From Calocera cornea HHB12733 (lineage: Eukaryota; Basidiomycota; Dacrymycetes; Dacrymycetales; Dacrymycetaceae), in the NCBI GenBank assembly GCA_001632435.1, contig KV423992.1:1-50519 (forward strand): 50,519 nucleotides of DNA, in the 5' to 3' direction. A program made the position numbers and the translations under genes. Below are positions 9,567-20,258 of the stretch, piece after piece; positions within the stretch are counted from its first letter, which is position 1, and each line of letters starts with the position of its first letter. The notes beneath the pieces were generated by a model. That model saw only the letters and a program-made list of their open reading frames with translations, searched no databases and was not told the origin of the DNA.

Positions 9567-10760
9567 ATGGGCCTCCCTTGGAGCAAGTCGCTCGATCCAG
9601 CTAGTGATGTCCCCGACCTTACTGGCACAGTCGCCCTTGTAACCGGAGCAAAGTGCCTCCTCTTCCCGCGTAGGTGGAACTTCGCCTGACGTCGTACAGC
9701 CGTGGCCTAGGGTATGCCGTCTCGCTCGGCTTAGCCCAGAAGGGAGCAAAGGTGTACGTTGGCTGTCGCACACAGGAGAAGGCGGAGGATGCTATCAAGA
9801 GCATGTTAGTGGCCGACCCTGGCGTGGAGGGCAGGCTATACCCGCTGCAAGTAGACCTAGGGAGTGTGAAGGCATCCAGGGTGGCAGGGGAGGCGGTCGT
9901 GCGAGAGGAAGGAGCGGAGGGGAGGCTGGATATTCTGAGTGCGTGTTCTGTATACCCTTAGGTAGCAGAAGGCTTATGAGGCATGACAGTATGCAATGCC
10001 GCCCAGACGGGCGGGCCGTACGCCGAAACTGAGGAAGGGATCTCCACGGCCATAGCCTCCAAGTATCTCCCCTCCTTCCTGGTCCTTAGCATCAGCTGAA
10101 GCGTGTCGCAGCCACCTAGGGCACTTCGCACTCACCGTCGCCCTCCTCCCCCTGCTCGAGAAGACCGCGCGTCTCCCCGGGTCGGACGTGCGCGTCCTGA
10201 GCGTATCGAGCGCCGCGCACACCTTCACGCCCAAGCCGGTGCAGTTCAAGACGGTCCAGGACTTCCGGCAGGACTGCGGGAGCAAGGAGGGCGGGATCGT
10301 CATCCAGATGACGCGGTACGGTGCGTCTCCATCCTAGCGTGCACCCCTGCCGTGAAGCTCGGTGCTGACCCGGAGCACAGGGCAGTCCAAGCTCGCCAAC
10401 ATCCTCTTCGCCAAGGAGCTGCAGCGGCGCTGGACAGCCGCGGGCGTGCCGGCCATCGCACTCTCCCTCCACCCGGGCGGCATCGCGACGCAAGGAGCAC
10501 GCGACTTCCTCCGCTGGTGGTACGTCCTCTTCGGCCTGGGGTTCCTCACGCCGGAGAAGGCAGCGGGGAACATCCTGTTCCTCGCGGGCGGCAAGCGGGT
10601 GGAGGGCGGGGGCGGGGTATGGAAGGGCGCATATGTGTTGCCCGGGGGGACGCTCGGGGCGCCGAGTGAGGAGGCGGAGGATGCGGGGCTAGCCAAGGAC
10701 CTGTGGGAGCTGAGCGAGCGGGTGTGCGCGGAGATTGCGGAGAAGGGCAGGGCAGAGTAG
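9567..10760 (+). CDS. Short-chain dehydrogenase/reductase (SDR) copy 3
   Basis: NAD(P)-dependent oxidoreductase paralogous to the two SDRs to its left. Exons: 9567-9652, 9700-9938, 9990-10062, 10112-10320, 10381-10760, giving 328 aa. TGANRGLG at 26-33 and YGQSK with Y202 and K206 are intact; Ser lies in VLSVSS. The NNAG element is changed to CNAAQ at 110-114 (Cys replaces the first Asn, Ala replaces Gly). Exons 1 and 3 have the same lengths as in copy 2, but the last exon lacks the intron found in copies 1 and 2 after the HPG motif, so that intron was lost here or gained there. The C-terminus is enriched in Gly before the YVLPGG segment. Substrate unknown. Confidence 0.9.
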
Positions 10761-10915
10761 GGCTCGTTGGGCCGGAGCACGACTTTGTGGATCTTGAGGC
10801 TCACACACCACGTGACCACCCATCTGTTCGATGATGAACATGGTGTAGAGATTCCGTGCGTTACATTCTAAGCGGGCGTAGACCTACATGGCGCCCCCCC
10901 GCCCGGGCGAGCGCG

Positions 10916-13170
10916 CTAGAAGCTCGCCTGCTCCGCCGCGCGCTCGGCCAAGCTTCCCCTCGGCTCCCAAACCCAATGCGGGCCCTTGCCGCCAACCTTT
11001 CCGTGCTCGATCTCCTCCCTCTTCTCCTCCTTCTGCGCCGGGTCCAGCGCGCCCCACGCCCCGCCCCCAGGCGTCATGATGAGGATGCGGTCGCCCCTGC
11101 CCATGCGGACGGTGGCCTTGCCGCCGATGTTGATCGTGCGGGGCTCGGCGTGGGCGGGGACCAGCTCGCCCGTCTCGCTCATCTCGGGCGCGGCGTGCGT
11201 GTGGTCCATGTCCTCCGCCCGCGGCTGCTTCTTCCACAGGTTGATCCCGCACGCAGCGGCCCCACCGCCGTTCGACCCGTACGGGCGGTGCACGCGGCGC
11301 TTTTCGGGACCACGTGAGCTACTTGCCGTTCACAAGTAGAGAAAGAAGCGCACCTCGCTGAGGATCGACACCTGCATCTCCTTGAGGAACTCGATCTCCC
11401 TGACCACGCCGTCCCCACCGCGCATCTTGCCCTCCCCGGCCGAGCCCTGCCTGATCCCGAACTGCCGCACCAGCACAGGGTACCGCCGCTCGAGGATCTC
11501 GACGTCGCCGATGCGGGTGTTGGTCATGTGGGTGTGGACACCCGACGTGCCGGGCACGGTGGCCGTTGCCCCCGAGCCACCGGCGATCGTCTGGGCGCCG
11601 ACCGTCAGCGCGTTCCTCACGTGTACCGGAAGGAAGCAGGAAGCGCACCTCGTAGTACCCCCAGCCGACCTTGGCCTTGCCGTCCTTCGTCTTGCCGCCC
11701 TCTCCGAACGTGAGGTTGTTCGTGTCCCCCTGGCTCGCCGCGCACGCATCGAACGTCTTGAGCACGACGTCGACGATGCGCTGGCTGGTCAGCACGTTCC
11801 CCGCGCACACGGCCGCGGTGTTGCTCGGGTGCAGCAGGCTCTCGGGCGGGATCTTGATCTCCACGGGGACGAGGCAGCCGGCGTTCAGGGGGATCTCGCT
11901 GTCGAGCATCGCGCGCATGCAGTAGATCACCGCGCTGTGCACGACGGAGATGGGCGCGTTCATGTTGTTGCGCACCTCCGGGCCCGTGCCCGCAAAGTCG
12001 AACACGGCGCTGCCGGTTTCGGGGTCGATCTCGACCGTGAGCTCGATCTGCGACCCATCGTCAATCGCCGCGCATACGCCGAGGAGGGAAGAGAGCGCAC
12101 CGGCGAGCCATCGTCCAGATAGTCCTTGCCATGCAGGCGGGTGCCCCTCTCGCCCGCGACGCGCTTCAGCAGGCCGCGCACACTCATCTCTGCATTCCGG
12201 CGGATATGCATCATGTACTCGTGCACCGTCTCGAGGCCGTACTCGCCGATGAGCTGGTGGATCAGCTGCACACCCTTGTGGTTCGCCGCGATCTGCGCCT
12301 TGAGGTCGCTCTCGACATCGCGGATGTTGCGGCACCCGCTGGAGCCCTCCCAGCGCGCGGGCTCGTCGAGCATGTAGCGGTGCAGCTCCTTCTGGTTGAA
12401 CGTGCCCTGCGAGACGATCTTGAACGAGATGATCTCGGCCCCCTCGTCGAAGATCGTCGTGCTCGTGGGCGGCATCGAGCCGGGGAGGATGCCGCCGACG
12501 TCCGCGTGGTGGCCCCGGGAGGCGGTGAAGAAGAGGGGCCGGCGCGGGCCCGAGGTCTGCTCGGTGTCTATGCGCGCAACACAGGCCACAGATCAGCACG
12601 TGCTCTCTCCCGCACCGCACGGCGAGAAGCGGTGGGCGGGAGGCAGGGGGCAGGGGGGAGACGCACCAGCAGGGAACACAGGGGTGATGATGGTGATATC
12701 CGGCAGGTGGGACCCGCCCGCGCGCGGCGAGTTGGTCATGAGCACGTCGCCCTCGTTGAGGTTGTCGCCGAGGAGGCGCATCTGGTACTTGACGGCGCTG
12801 TTGGGTGGGTGAGCGCACGGTTCATCTTGAGAGGGCAGGTATAGGGGGCAAAGGCAGGAAAGACGACGCACAAGCTCATGCTGCCCAGATGGACGGGGAT
12901 GAAGGGGGCGTTGGCGACCAGGTCGCCGTCGGGGGCGAAGACGGCGCAGGAGAAGTCGAGCCGCTCCTTGATGTTGGTGCTGATCGCCGTCTTCTGCAGC
13001 GAGCGGCCCATCGCTTCGGCCACGGACATGAAGCGGTTTGCGAAGAGGGTGAGGAGGATGGGGTCGGGTGCGGGTGCGGGTGCGGGTGCGGGTGGGGAGG
13101 AGGTGCCGTTGGGCTTGGTGGGGGAGGAGGGTCCGGAGGAGGAGGGCGGGGAGTGCTTTGCGTCGCCCAT
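10916..13170 (-). CDS. 5-oxoprolinase/hydantoinase B half (HyuB) as a separate gene
   Basis: HyuB is one half of the ATP-dependent enzyme that opens 5-oxoproline (or hydantoin) rings; in eukaryotes it is normally the C-terminal half of one roughly 1,300-residue 5-oxoprolinase of the gamma-glutamyl cycle. Exons: 13170-12872, 12797-12667, 12567-12101, 12047-11649, 11590-11354, 11299-10916, giving 638 aa with all phases consistent. Family landmarks: [13 protein letters not shown] and [13 protein letters not shown] near the start, [44 protein letters not shown] and THMTNTRI, and a C-terminal HRPYGSNGG. The N-terminus has a Ser/Pro- and Ala-Pro-repeat extension not typical of the family. It diverges from the HyuA gene across 1.15 kb, so the enzyme is probably assembled from two proteins. 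Confidence 0.92.
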
Positions 13171-14316
13171 GTTGGAGGCGGTGAGGGGTGGTGGTGGTGG
13201 TGAAGAGATAGTCGAGCTGCAGTCGTGGTTAAACGAGGGTTAGCAAGGCTAGGTGGTTATAATGCTCCGCGAGTCGAGTCGAGTCGAGGGCCGAAGCGGG
13301 TCGGAGTGCTGCCAAGGGAGGGATAGGGGGCCGTGGCCGTCGCAGGAGCCAGCAGGCAGCAACGGCTGGGGGATGACAGTCCGCGGTCGGCGGTCGGCGG
13401 TCGGAAGTGCAGTGGAGTGCCAGTGCGAGCGCGCGGGAGAGCCGGCCACCGGAATCGGGTCGGCCTCTGCCTCCCTGCCGGATCCCGTCCTCCCGCGCGC
13501 TGCCCCCGCCTCGCCCCTCCACTTCTGCCTCCGCTTCGGCCCACCTCACCCCCTCCCAAGCACACACACCGCGGGAGAACGAGAACGAGAATTTGCACTC
13601 AACACGGCGAGAGTGCACGACCTTATCACTGCGCACAAGGCCGCAAATGAAATGGTTTCATTAGGGAGAACCCACGTTGCGTTCATTTACGACGCGCGCG
13701 CAACGCATGCCGTGAGAGTGAGACCATGGACACACACACACACACGGGAGTCCAGGTGAGAGAGCGGGATTCGGGTTCAGACCGACCCAATCCCGCGCTG
13801 GAACCCGGCCGGCCGCGTGGTGGCATCGCGCCCGGCCCTCCGAGTGGAAGCGCTGGAGGCGGGGCGGGGCAGGGGGGCAGGGGTGTGCGCCATCCCGAGG
13901 CAGGCTTTGCCGACTCTGCGACGATCGCTACTACTGACCAAGAGTCCACTGTCTGTACGCGGTACTAAGTGACTACTGTGTGTGTGAGGTGTGAGGTGTG
14001 AGGCCCGAGGGAGGCCGGGTCCGAGCGGGATCCCAGCGGCCGACGCGGCTTGGCGGCTCCCCGGCGTGCGCAGACCCTGCGGCTCATCGCCCCCAGCAGG
14101 GCCGGCCAGCTGAGCGCTTACGCTTCTCCCTCCCCCGCCCTGCTCACCGGTGCGCGTGCGCGGGATTTGTATATACCTCGTCCGGCCCTCCTCCTCCTGC
14201 TCACCCGACTCCCTTGCGTGATACATATTGCCGCTCCTCCGTTCGGCATACCACCACCACCACCACCCGTCGACGCTCGCGACCCGCCCCCACCCCACCC
14301 TCGCCTACCAGCAGCG
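13171..14316. promoter_or_regulatory. Shared divergent promoter of the HyuB and HyuA genes
   Basis: 1,146 bp between the two ATGs. It is very GC-rich, with a short (CA)n run at about 13732-13745, tandem GTGTGAG units at about 13979-14001, and a TATATA at 14170-14175 before the plus-strand gene. The arrangement would let the two enzyme halves be made together; that is inference. Confidence 0.6.
14170..14175 (+). promoter_or_regulatory. TATA-like element before HyuA
   Basis: TATATA 142 bp upstream of the ATG at 14317 in an otherwise GC-rich stretch. Confidence 0.4.
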
Positions 14317-17009
14317 ATGGGCGAGCCGTCACACACCGTCCCAGACCGGTCCATCGTGCGTCCCCTCCCCTCCGGCCCCACGCACGGCACTAACCCCTGC
14401 CCCCGTCCAGCGGATCTGCGCCGACCGCGGGGGCACGTTCTGCGACGTGCACGCGTCCTTCCCCGCGCCCTCCTCCTCCAACCCCAGCGCGAGGGAGGAG
14501 ATGGTCGTCAAGCTGCTCAGCGTGGACCCGAACTACCCCGATGCGCCGACGGAGGGGATCAGGCGCGTGCTGGAGCGCGTCGAGGGGCGCAAGATCGATC
14601 GGGGCGAGGTGCTCAACACGGACAAGATCGGTATGTCCTTCCTTTCCTTTTCTCACGTGTCGCCTCCTGCTTCCCGCTTCCTGCTGTGTGTTGCCGGCGG
14701 ACGGAGCAGGCCGGCCGCGCCGCAGTGGTCGGCGAGCACAGGGCGACGGCATGCTGACCCCCCTCCCTGGCAGACTACATCCGGCTCTCCACGACGGTAG
14801 CGACGAACGCGCTGCTGGAGCGCAAGGGCGAGAAGCACGCGCTGTGCATCACCGCGGGGTTCCGGGACCTGCTGCTGATCGGGACCCAGGCCCGCCCGCG
14901 CATCTTCGACCTCGCCATCAAGCGCCCGCCGCCGCTCTACAGCAGCGTGCTCGAGGTCGACGAGCGCGTGACGCTCGTCGGGTACACGAGCGACCCCGAG
15001 CCGGCGAACGCGGTCCGCTTCGACGAGGCGGGGCAGACGGTCGTCTCGGGCAACTTGGACGACGTGGGCGAGGGCGAGCAGGTCGTACGTGGCTTGTCCG
15101 GCGAGGCGGTGCGGATCCTCCGCCGGCCGGACCGCGCGCGCGTGCTGGCGGACCTGAAGCGCCTGCGCGCCGAGGGGTACACCTCGCTCGCCGTCGTGCT
15201 CGTGCACAGCTACACGTTCCCCGAGCACGAGCTGCTCGTGGGCGCGCTCGCGCAGGAGGCCGGCTTCGAGCACATCTCCCTCAGCTCCCAGCTCCTCCCC
15301 ATGATCAAGATGGTCCCCCGCGGCATCTCGTGCACGGCGGACGCGTACCTCACCCCGATCCTGCGGCAGTACCTCGACGGCTTCTTCAAGGGGTTCGACC
15401 GCAAGCTGCGCGGGAAGCAGCACCTCAGTGCCGACGAGCGCGCAGAGGTCGACGCCGCGGAGCGCGCGGGCAAGAGCCTGCCCAGGGTAGAGTTCATGTC
15501 CTCCGACGGCGGGCTCCTCGACTTGGACAACTTCAACGGGCTCAAGAGCATCTTGTCTGGCCCGGCGGGCGGCGTGGTCGGCTACGCGCTCACGAGCTGG
15601 GACGAGGAGGAGCAGATCCCTATCATCGGGTGCGTGGGCTTTCCCAGGTCCTCCCCCAAGCGGTCACCATGCTGATACGGGGCGATGGGCGCAGGATCGA
15701 CGTCGGCGGGACGTCGACGGACGTGTCGCGCTTCGCGGGCCGGTACGAGACCGTGTACGAGACGACCACCGCGGGCATCACCATCCAGTCCCCGCAGCTG
15801 GACATCAACACCGTCGCCGCGGGGGGCGGGTCCTGCCTCTTCTGGCGCAACGGGCTGTTCAACGCCGGGCCCGAGTCGGCCGGCGCCCACCCGGGCCCGG
15901 TATGCTATAGGAAGGGCGGCCCGCTCGCCGTCACCGACGCCAACCTGTACCTTGGCCGGCTCCTCCCCGAGTACTTCCCCAAGATCTTCGGCAAGAACGA
16001 GGATGAGCCCCTCGACCGCGAGGCGAGCGCGGCCGCGCTCGACAGGCTCGCCGAGGAGATCCGGCACGACACGGGCAGGCACATGGACCTCGACGAGGTC
16101 GTCTATGGGTTCATCAAGGTCGCCAACGAGACGATGTGCAGGCCCATCCGGGCGCTGACGGAGGCAAGGGGGTTCTCCACTGCGAAGCATATGTGGGTCT
16201 AGTCGTTGGCGCAGCGGGGAGAATGCTGATCATGCGGTAGACTGGCGAGCTTTGGCGGCGCGGGAGGGCAGCACGCGGTCGAGATTGCGCGGCTGCTGGG
16301 GATGAAGAAGATCCTGATCCACAAGTACAGCTCGATCCTCTCTGCGTACGGGCTGGCGCTCGCAGACCGGTGAGCGACGTGTTTCATAGGCATGCACTCC
16401 CGCTGATGGCCGTGCAGCATCTACGAGCGGCAGGAGCCCTCTTCCCACAAGTACAACGACGAGTCGCTCGCGCAGCTGCGCCAGCGGATAGACGCGCTCG
16501 ACACGGACGTGCGGGCGGAGCTCTCCCGCCAGGGCTTCCCCGAGGACAAGATCAGCACCGAGGCGTTCCTGAACATGCGGTTCGACGGGACGGACACGGC
16601 GCTGATGGTGCTCGCGCCGGCGGACGGCAGCTGGGACTTTGCCACGCGGTTCAAGGAGGAGTACAAGCAGGAGTTCGGCTTCGTCCTCGAGGACAAGGGC
16701 ATCATCGTCGACGACCTCAAGGTGCGGGGGACGGGAAAGACCTACTCCTCCCTCGGCCCGAGCGTCCACCAGGAGATGAAGACGCTCCACACGCGCCCCG
16801 TGCCCGAGGCCAAGATCTCCCTGCGCACACAGGTGTTCTACGAGGGCACCGGCCGCGTCGACACGCCCGTGTACGAGCTCGACAAGCTCGACATTGGCGA
16901 CCAGATCCAGGGCCCCGCAATGGTCATCGACAACACGCAGACGATCGTGCTCGACAGCGGCAGCAAGGCCACCGTCACGAGCGGCCATCTTTATATCACG
17001 CTGGAGTAG
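14317..17009 (+). CDS. 5-oxoprolinase/hydantoinase A half (HyuA) as a separate gene
   Basis: The ATP-binding, ASKHA-fold half of the 5-oxoprolinase/hydantoinase family. Exons: 14317-14355, 14411-14630, 14774-15629, 15695-16192, 16241-16369, 16418-17009, giving 777 aa with consistent phases. Landmarks: [10 protein letters not shown] near residue 15, [22 protein letters not shown] with [65 protein letters not shown] and [13 protein letters not shown]. The protein stops just after the beta-rich end of the HyuA domain (SGHLYITLE), where fused fungal enzymes continue into HyuB. The missing half is the divergent minus-strand neighbour. Together the two proteins (1,415 aa) exceed the usual fused length because of the HyuB N-terminal extension. 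Confidence 0.93.
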
Positions 17010-17648
17010 CGTGGAGCGAGGCGGACGTAATGTACCAGCAATCCGAAACGGGCATATATAGAGATGTAGCAATACGCAATAGGACCGCTTCACAATGCAT
17101 GGATTTGGCATCGATTCGGCTTGGATACAACGACATTGTGCGGACTTCGGTGAGTCGTAAACGCCTTGACTTGGCATCCGTCAGGTTACCCGCGGCATTA
17201 CTGTTGCAGCTCTGGGCGTAATGAGTCCATGAAGGCACTCCTCTCCTCGCGCTGGTTGTCAGACTCAGGCTAGCTTGTACGCTGCCAGCTGAATCCGAGG
17301 TTCTTCGGCGTGCTCGGGTTGAACGGCCAGAGGAGCGCCTGTCGAAAGCGCGAGATATGCTCATCTGGAGGAAACTATGCGGGCACTCTTCACTTGCTTG
17401 TAGTGAAGCGAACACCTGACAGGCTTCCGACCGTGTGGCCGAGTGTACGCCTAGGACTACCATGTCCATGCATGCAGAGACAAGGTTTGCGGCCGCGTTG
17501 TTGCGCGTTGGTCACACGGGCCTAACTGAGAGTCGGCACTCTTAAATACAAGCGGCATCAGTCCCTTCAGTGCCTTCAACACGCGGCCCTAACGTCCTGG
17601 CATTTCATTTTGTACCTTGGTGCTCTTGCGTATGTACAGAAGCCGCGA
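17010..17648. other. Intergenic region containing an esterase relic
   Basis: Beyond the degenerate last exon at 17198-17338, nothing else in the interval could be aligned to an esterase or read as a gene. Confidence 0.6.
17198..17338 (-). pseudogene. Relic last exon of a third carboxylesterase
   Basis: On the minus strand this 141-bp piece matches the last exon of the adjacent esterase (17649-17797): it opens after an AG acceptor, reads WPFNPSTPKNLGF beside the neighbour's [13 protein letters not shown], and ends AFMDSLRPELQQ-stop beside [16 protein letters not shown]. It is broken by a 2-nt deletion after the first codons, an in-frame TAG in the middle, and a further frame change before the final segment. 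Upstream exons are gone or unrecognisable. It shows the esterase array once had at least three members, all in the same orientation. Confidence 0.8.
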
Positions 17649-19839
17649 TCAATGCTGCAGCTCCGCTCCGAGCGAGTTGATAAATGCAATGCCCTCCTCG
17701 CGCCAGTTGTCGAACTCGACATAGCTCGTACCGAGCCAGTTGTCTTGGAAGACGAGGTTCTTGGGCGAGCTGGAGTAGGAGGGCCAGAAGGGGGCGCCTT
17801 GATCCAAGTCAGCAATACTCATTTAGGAAGAGCTATGCGCATACCATCGACTTGACTGTAGTTCGGATCGAGGTTGTTCACGAAACTGATCCACATGCTT
17901 GTCATGAGGTTGGCGAGCGCGAGGTCGTTCGGCCGCGTCCCGAGCGGGTTGGCATCGACGGCTAGCTGGTTCGAGTAGACGTATGCGACTTCGACGTAGT
18001 GCATCACTGGCCATGCGGTTAGTCAATGAGGAAGCCACATGTAGTAGACATGCCTCCGATTTCCTGTCAATGTTATGAGCTTCGAGTAACAGGAACAGGC
18101 AGGGATTGCTCACCATCGTGTAGTTGATCGGAATCTGGTTGAAGCGATATTTCCACACCGGTTGGGTTTGGCTAGCAACTTCCGCGAACAAGCGACTATG
18201 CACGTATCGTCAGACACATATCAGACGGCAGAGGTCACAACGTACATGCCGGATACCATTAGAATGTCGCCAAATATGGCAGCCGATTGTTTGTCGAGAT
18301 ATCCGGACGGTAATAGACCATCGCCGGAGCCGTACGGACATCCTGGACTGGCTCTGAACAGTGACATCAAGGGGATATGCGGCACCTACCCATGGCGGGT
18401 ATGTTCGGATACAAGTCGATAATATGTGCAATGGACGCATTAGACAAGCGCGGATAGTTCACTGTGATCTGGGTCACATATTTCACACTGAAGTTGAACG
18501 AACTCACCAGCCAAAGTCGTAGCCAGCTGTTCGGTGCTTTCGATTCCATATTGACCGAACGAGGTACATTCATCCGTATTACTTCCCATCAGAAGGGGCA
18601 CTTTGACATACTGCCCCTGTTGGAGCATCTGAGTCGGATATTCTGGAAGGAAAGTGCCATCCAGGATCGGTTGCCATTGATGAGAGTCGTTGGCAGCGGT
18701 GTAGAAGGTTTCGTAGGGCACCGTTCGCAGGCAGGAGAGTGTATCGGTTGCATTGGCACACCCGGCCTTCTCCACAATGGCATCGTACAGCGGTTGAGTT
18801 TGATTAGTATCCAGATAATTTTCGGTAGTGGGACTGCCGCTTTCGAGGATAGCCGCTCGGAATAGGTTGTCATTGCGGCCACCGTAGGCGTTGAGCTGGG
18901 CGGCAATGGCCATTGCACCGGCTGCATGCTATCAGCCGCACCCACAGAGACTTGAATATTGACCTACCCGATTCTCCCATGATCGTGACTTTATCGGGAT
19001 CTCCTCCGAATGCCGCGATGTTTTCCTGCACCCAATGCATCGCTACCCGCATGTCAAGGAGCCCAAGATTTCCCACACCCGCGTCCCTGACCTCTTGGCT
19101 ATCGAGGAAGCCGAATGCTGCAGCCCGGTAATTGAAATTCACGAAGATCTACACTGCGGTCAGGTTCTGAGTCAAGTTTCAAGATGACAACGCTTACGAC
19201 TGGCTGGTTCATCTCCACCGATCTCTGCACAAACCAGCTACAGTTGTGTCGGATGTCCCACTTCACCAAGGTCAGCCTGCACTCCATTTTACGCCTGATG
19301 ATATAAGATATGCACGTACAGAGCTTCCCATTTGGTAACCACCACCATATATCCATAATACCGATGGGAGTCCAGAGCTTTCCGACACAGTATTGGGACG
19401 GACGACATTGATTGTCAAGCAATCTGAAGGAGGTCAGTCACCTCGCGGGACCCTTGCCGCGCAGCAGTCATGCCTTCAGACTGGGGGTACCCAGCGTTAT
19501 CGCAGGTGCTTCAAAACGCGTCAAAAGGGCAGTATCAAGCGATACAAGATGTACTGACTTGGTACAGTATCCCGGGCAAATGTCCGAGTAGGCGGTAGCA
19601 TTGCGTGTTCCCTCCCAAGACGTGTTCAGGGACAGCGGCGCGCGTAGCCTGAGGTCGCCCACAGGGGGCTGGGCAAACGGCATACCCAAGAACATTTGCT
19701 GGCCAAATGAGTCGAGATTGACCCCAGTGTAGGTGCCATTCTTGATTGTGACTGTTGGCGCGCTGGTCCAAGCCTGAGCGCTGAAGTCGAAGAGCACGGT
19801 CAGAGCGACCAGGGACAGTAACATGTCGACAGATTGCAT
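17649..19839 (-). CDS. Secreted type-B carboxylesterase/lipase copy 1
   Basis: Alpha/beta-hydrolase of the fungal cholinesterase-like carboxylesterase family, acting outside the cell on carboxylic esters. Exons: 19839-19566, 19423-19320, 19260-19198, 19148-18968, 18921-18508, 18461-18390, 18351-18246, 18195-18114, 18063-18054, 18006-17845, 17797-17649, about 538 aa. The first 23 residues are a signal peptide ending AQA. Ser207 sits in GESAG, the acid lies in TDECTSF, and His438 in VMHYVEV. Points of doubt: the segment between CPGY and CLTINV (family YELSED) is missing and replaced by a 142-bp intron; one intron is only 38 bp; and the intron at 18007-18053 appears to use a GC donor. It may be a gene in early decay or with unusual splicing. 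Confidence 0.8.
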
Positions 19840-20258
19840 TTTCTCCAAGCCACTCCAGTATCATTATATCATACCAAGCAGCTCTCCACACCGCGAAGGT
19901 CGTTAGGATAAGATGATGCCCCGCGAATGCGGATGATTCAGAAGGACCAGACAACCTCCATCTGGAGGACAAGCCAAATGGGCCAGAGCCGGCGGTATGG
20001 TGGTCTTCCCAAGCAACCTCCACCTAAGAAGGCAACTATACCTGCCAGCGAGACAATTCTACCGAGGAACGTGTTCATCCTGACAGGCATCGTCAGTCTC
20101 ATTCGTGGGAGAAGTCCAGATCTTTCTCATGCACAACGAGGATCAAGGTCGTCCAGCGAAGGACGACGGGGGCGGCTCCGGGCATCGGCTTTAGGACTTG
20201 GTCCCTGGTCCCTGCCAAATATGGCCTTTAATCATTCAGTTAACTAAAACGACGACGG
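19840..20258. promoter_or_regulatory. Promoter region of esterase copy 1
   Basis: 419 bp between tandem esterases. An AT-rich patch near 19860-19872 reads TATAATG on the minus strand close to the start; no other features seen. Confidence 0.4.

Noticed and set aside
10856..16202. Several very long Arg/Ala/Gly-rich frames antisense or out of phase to the HyuA and HyuB genes
   Set aside because: They result from the high GC content at third codon positions; none has family features, while the HyuA/HyuB frames do.
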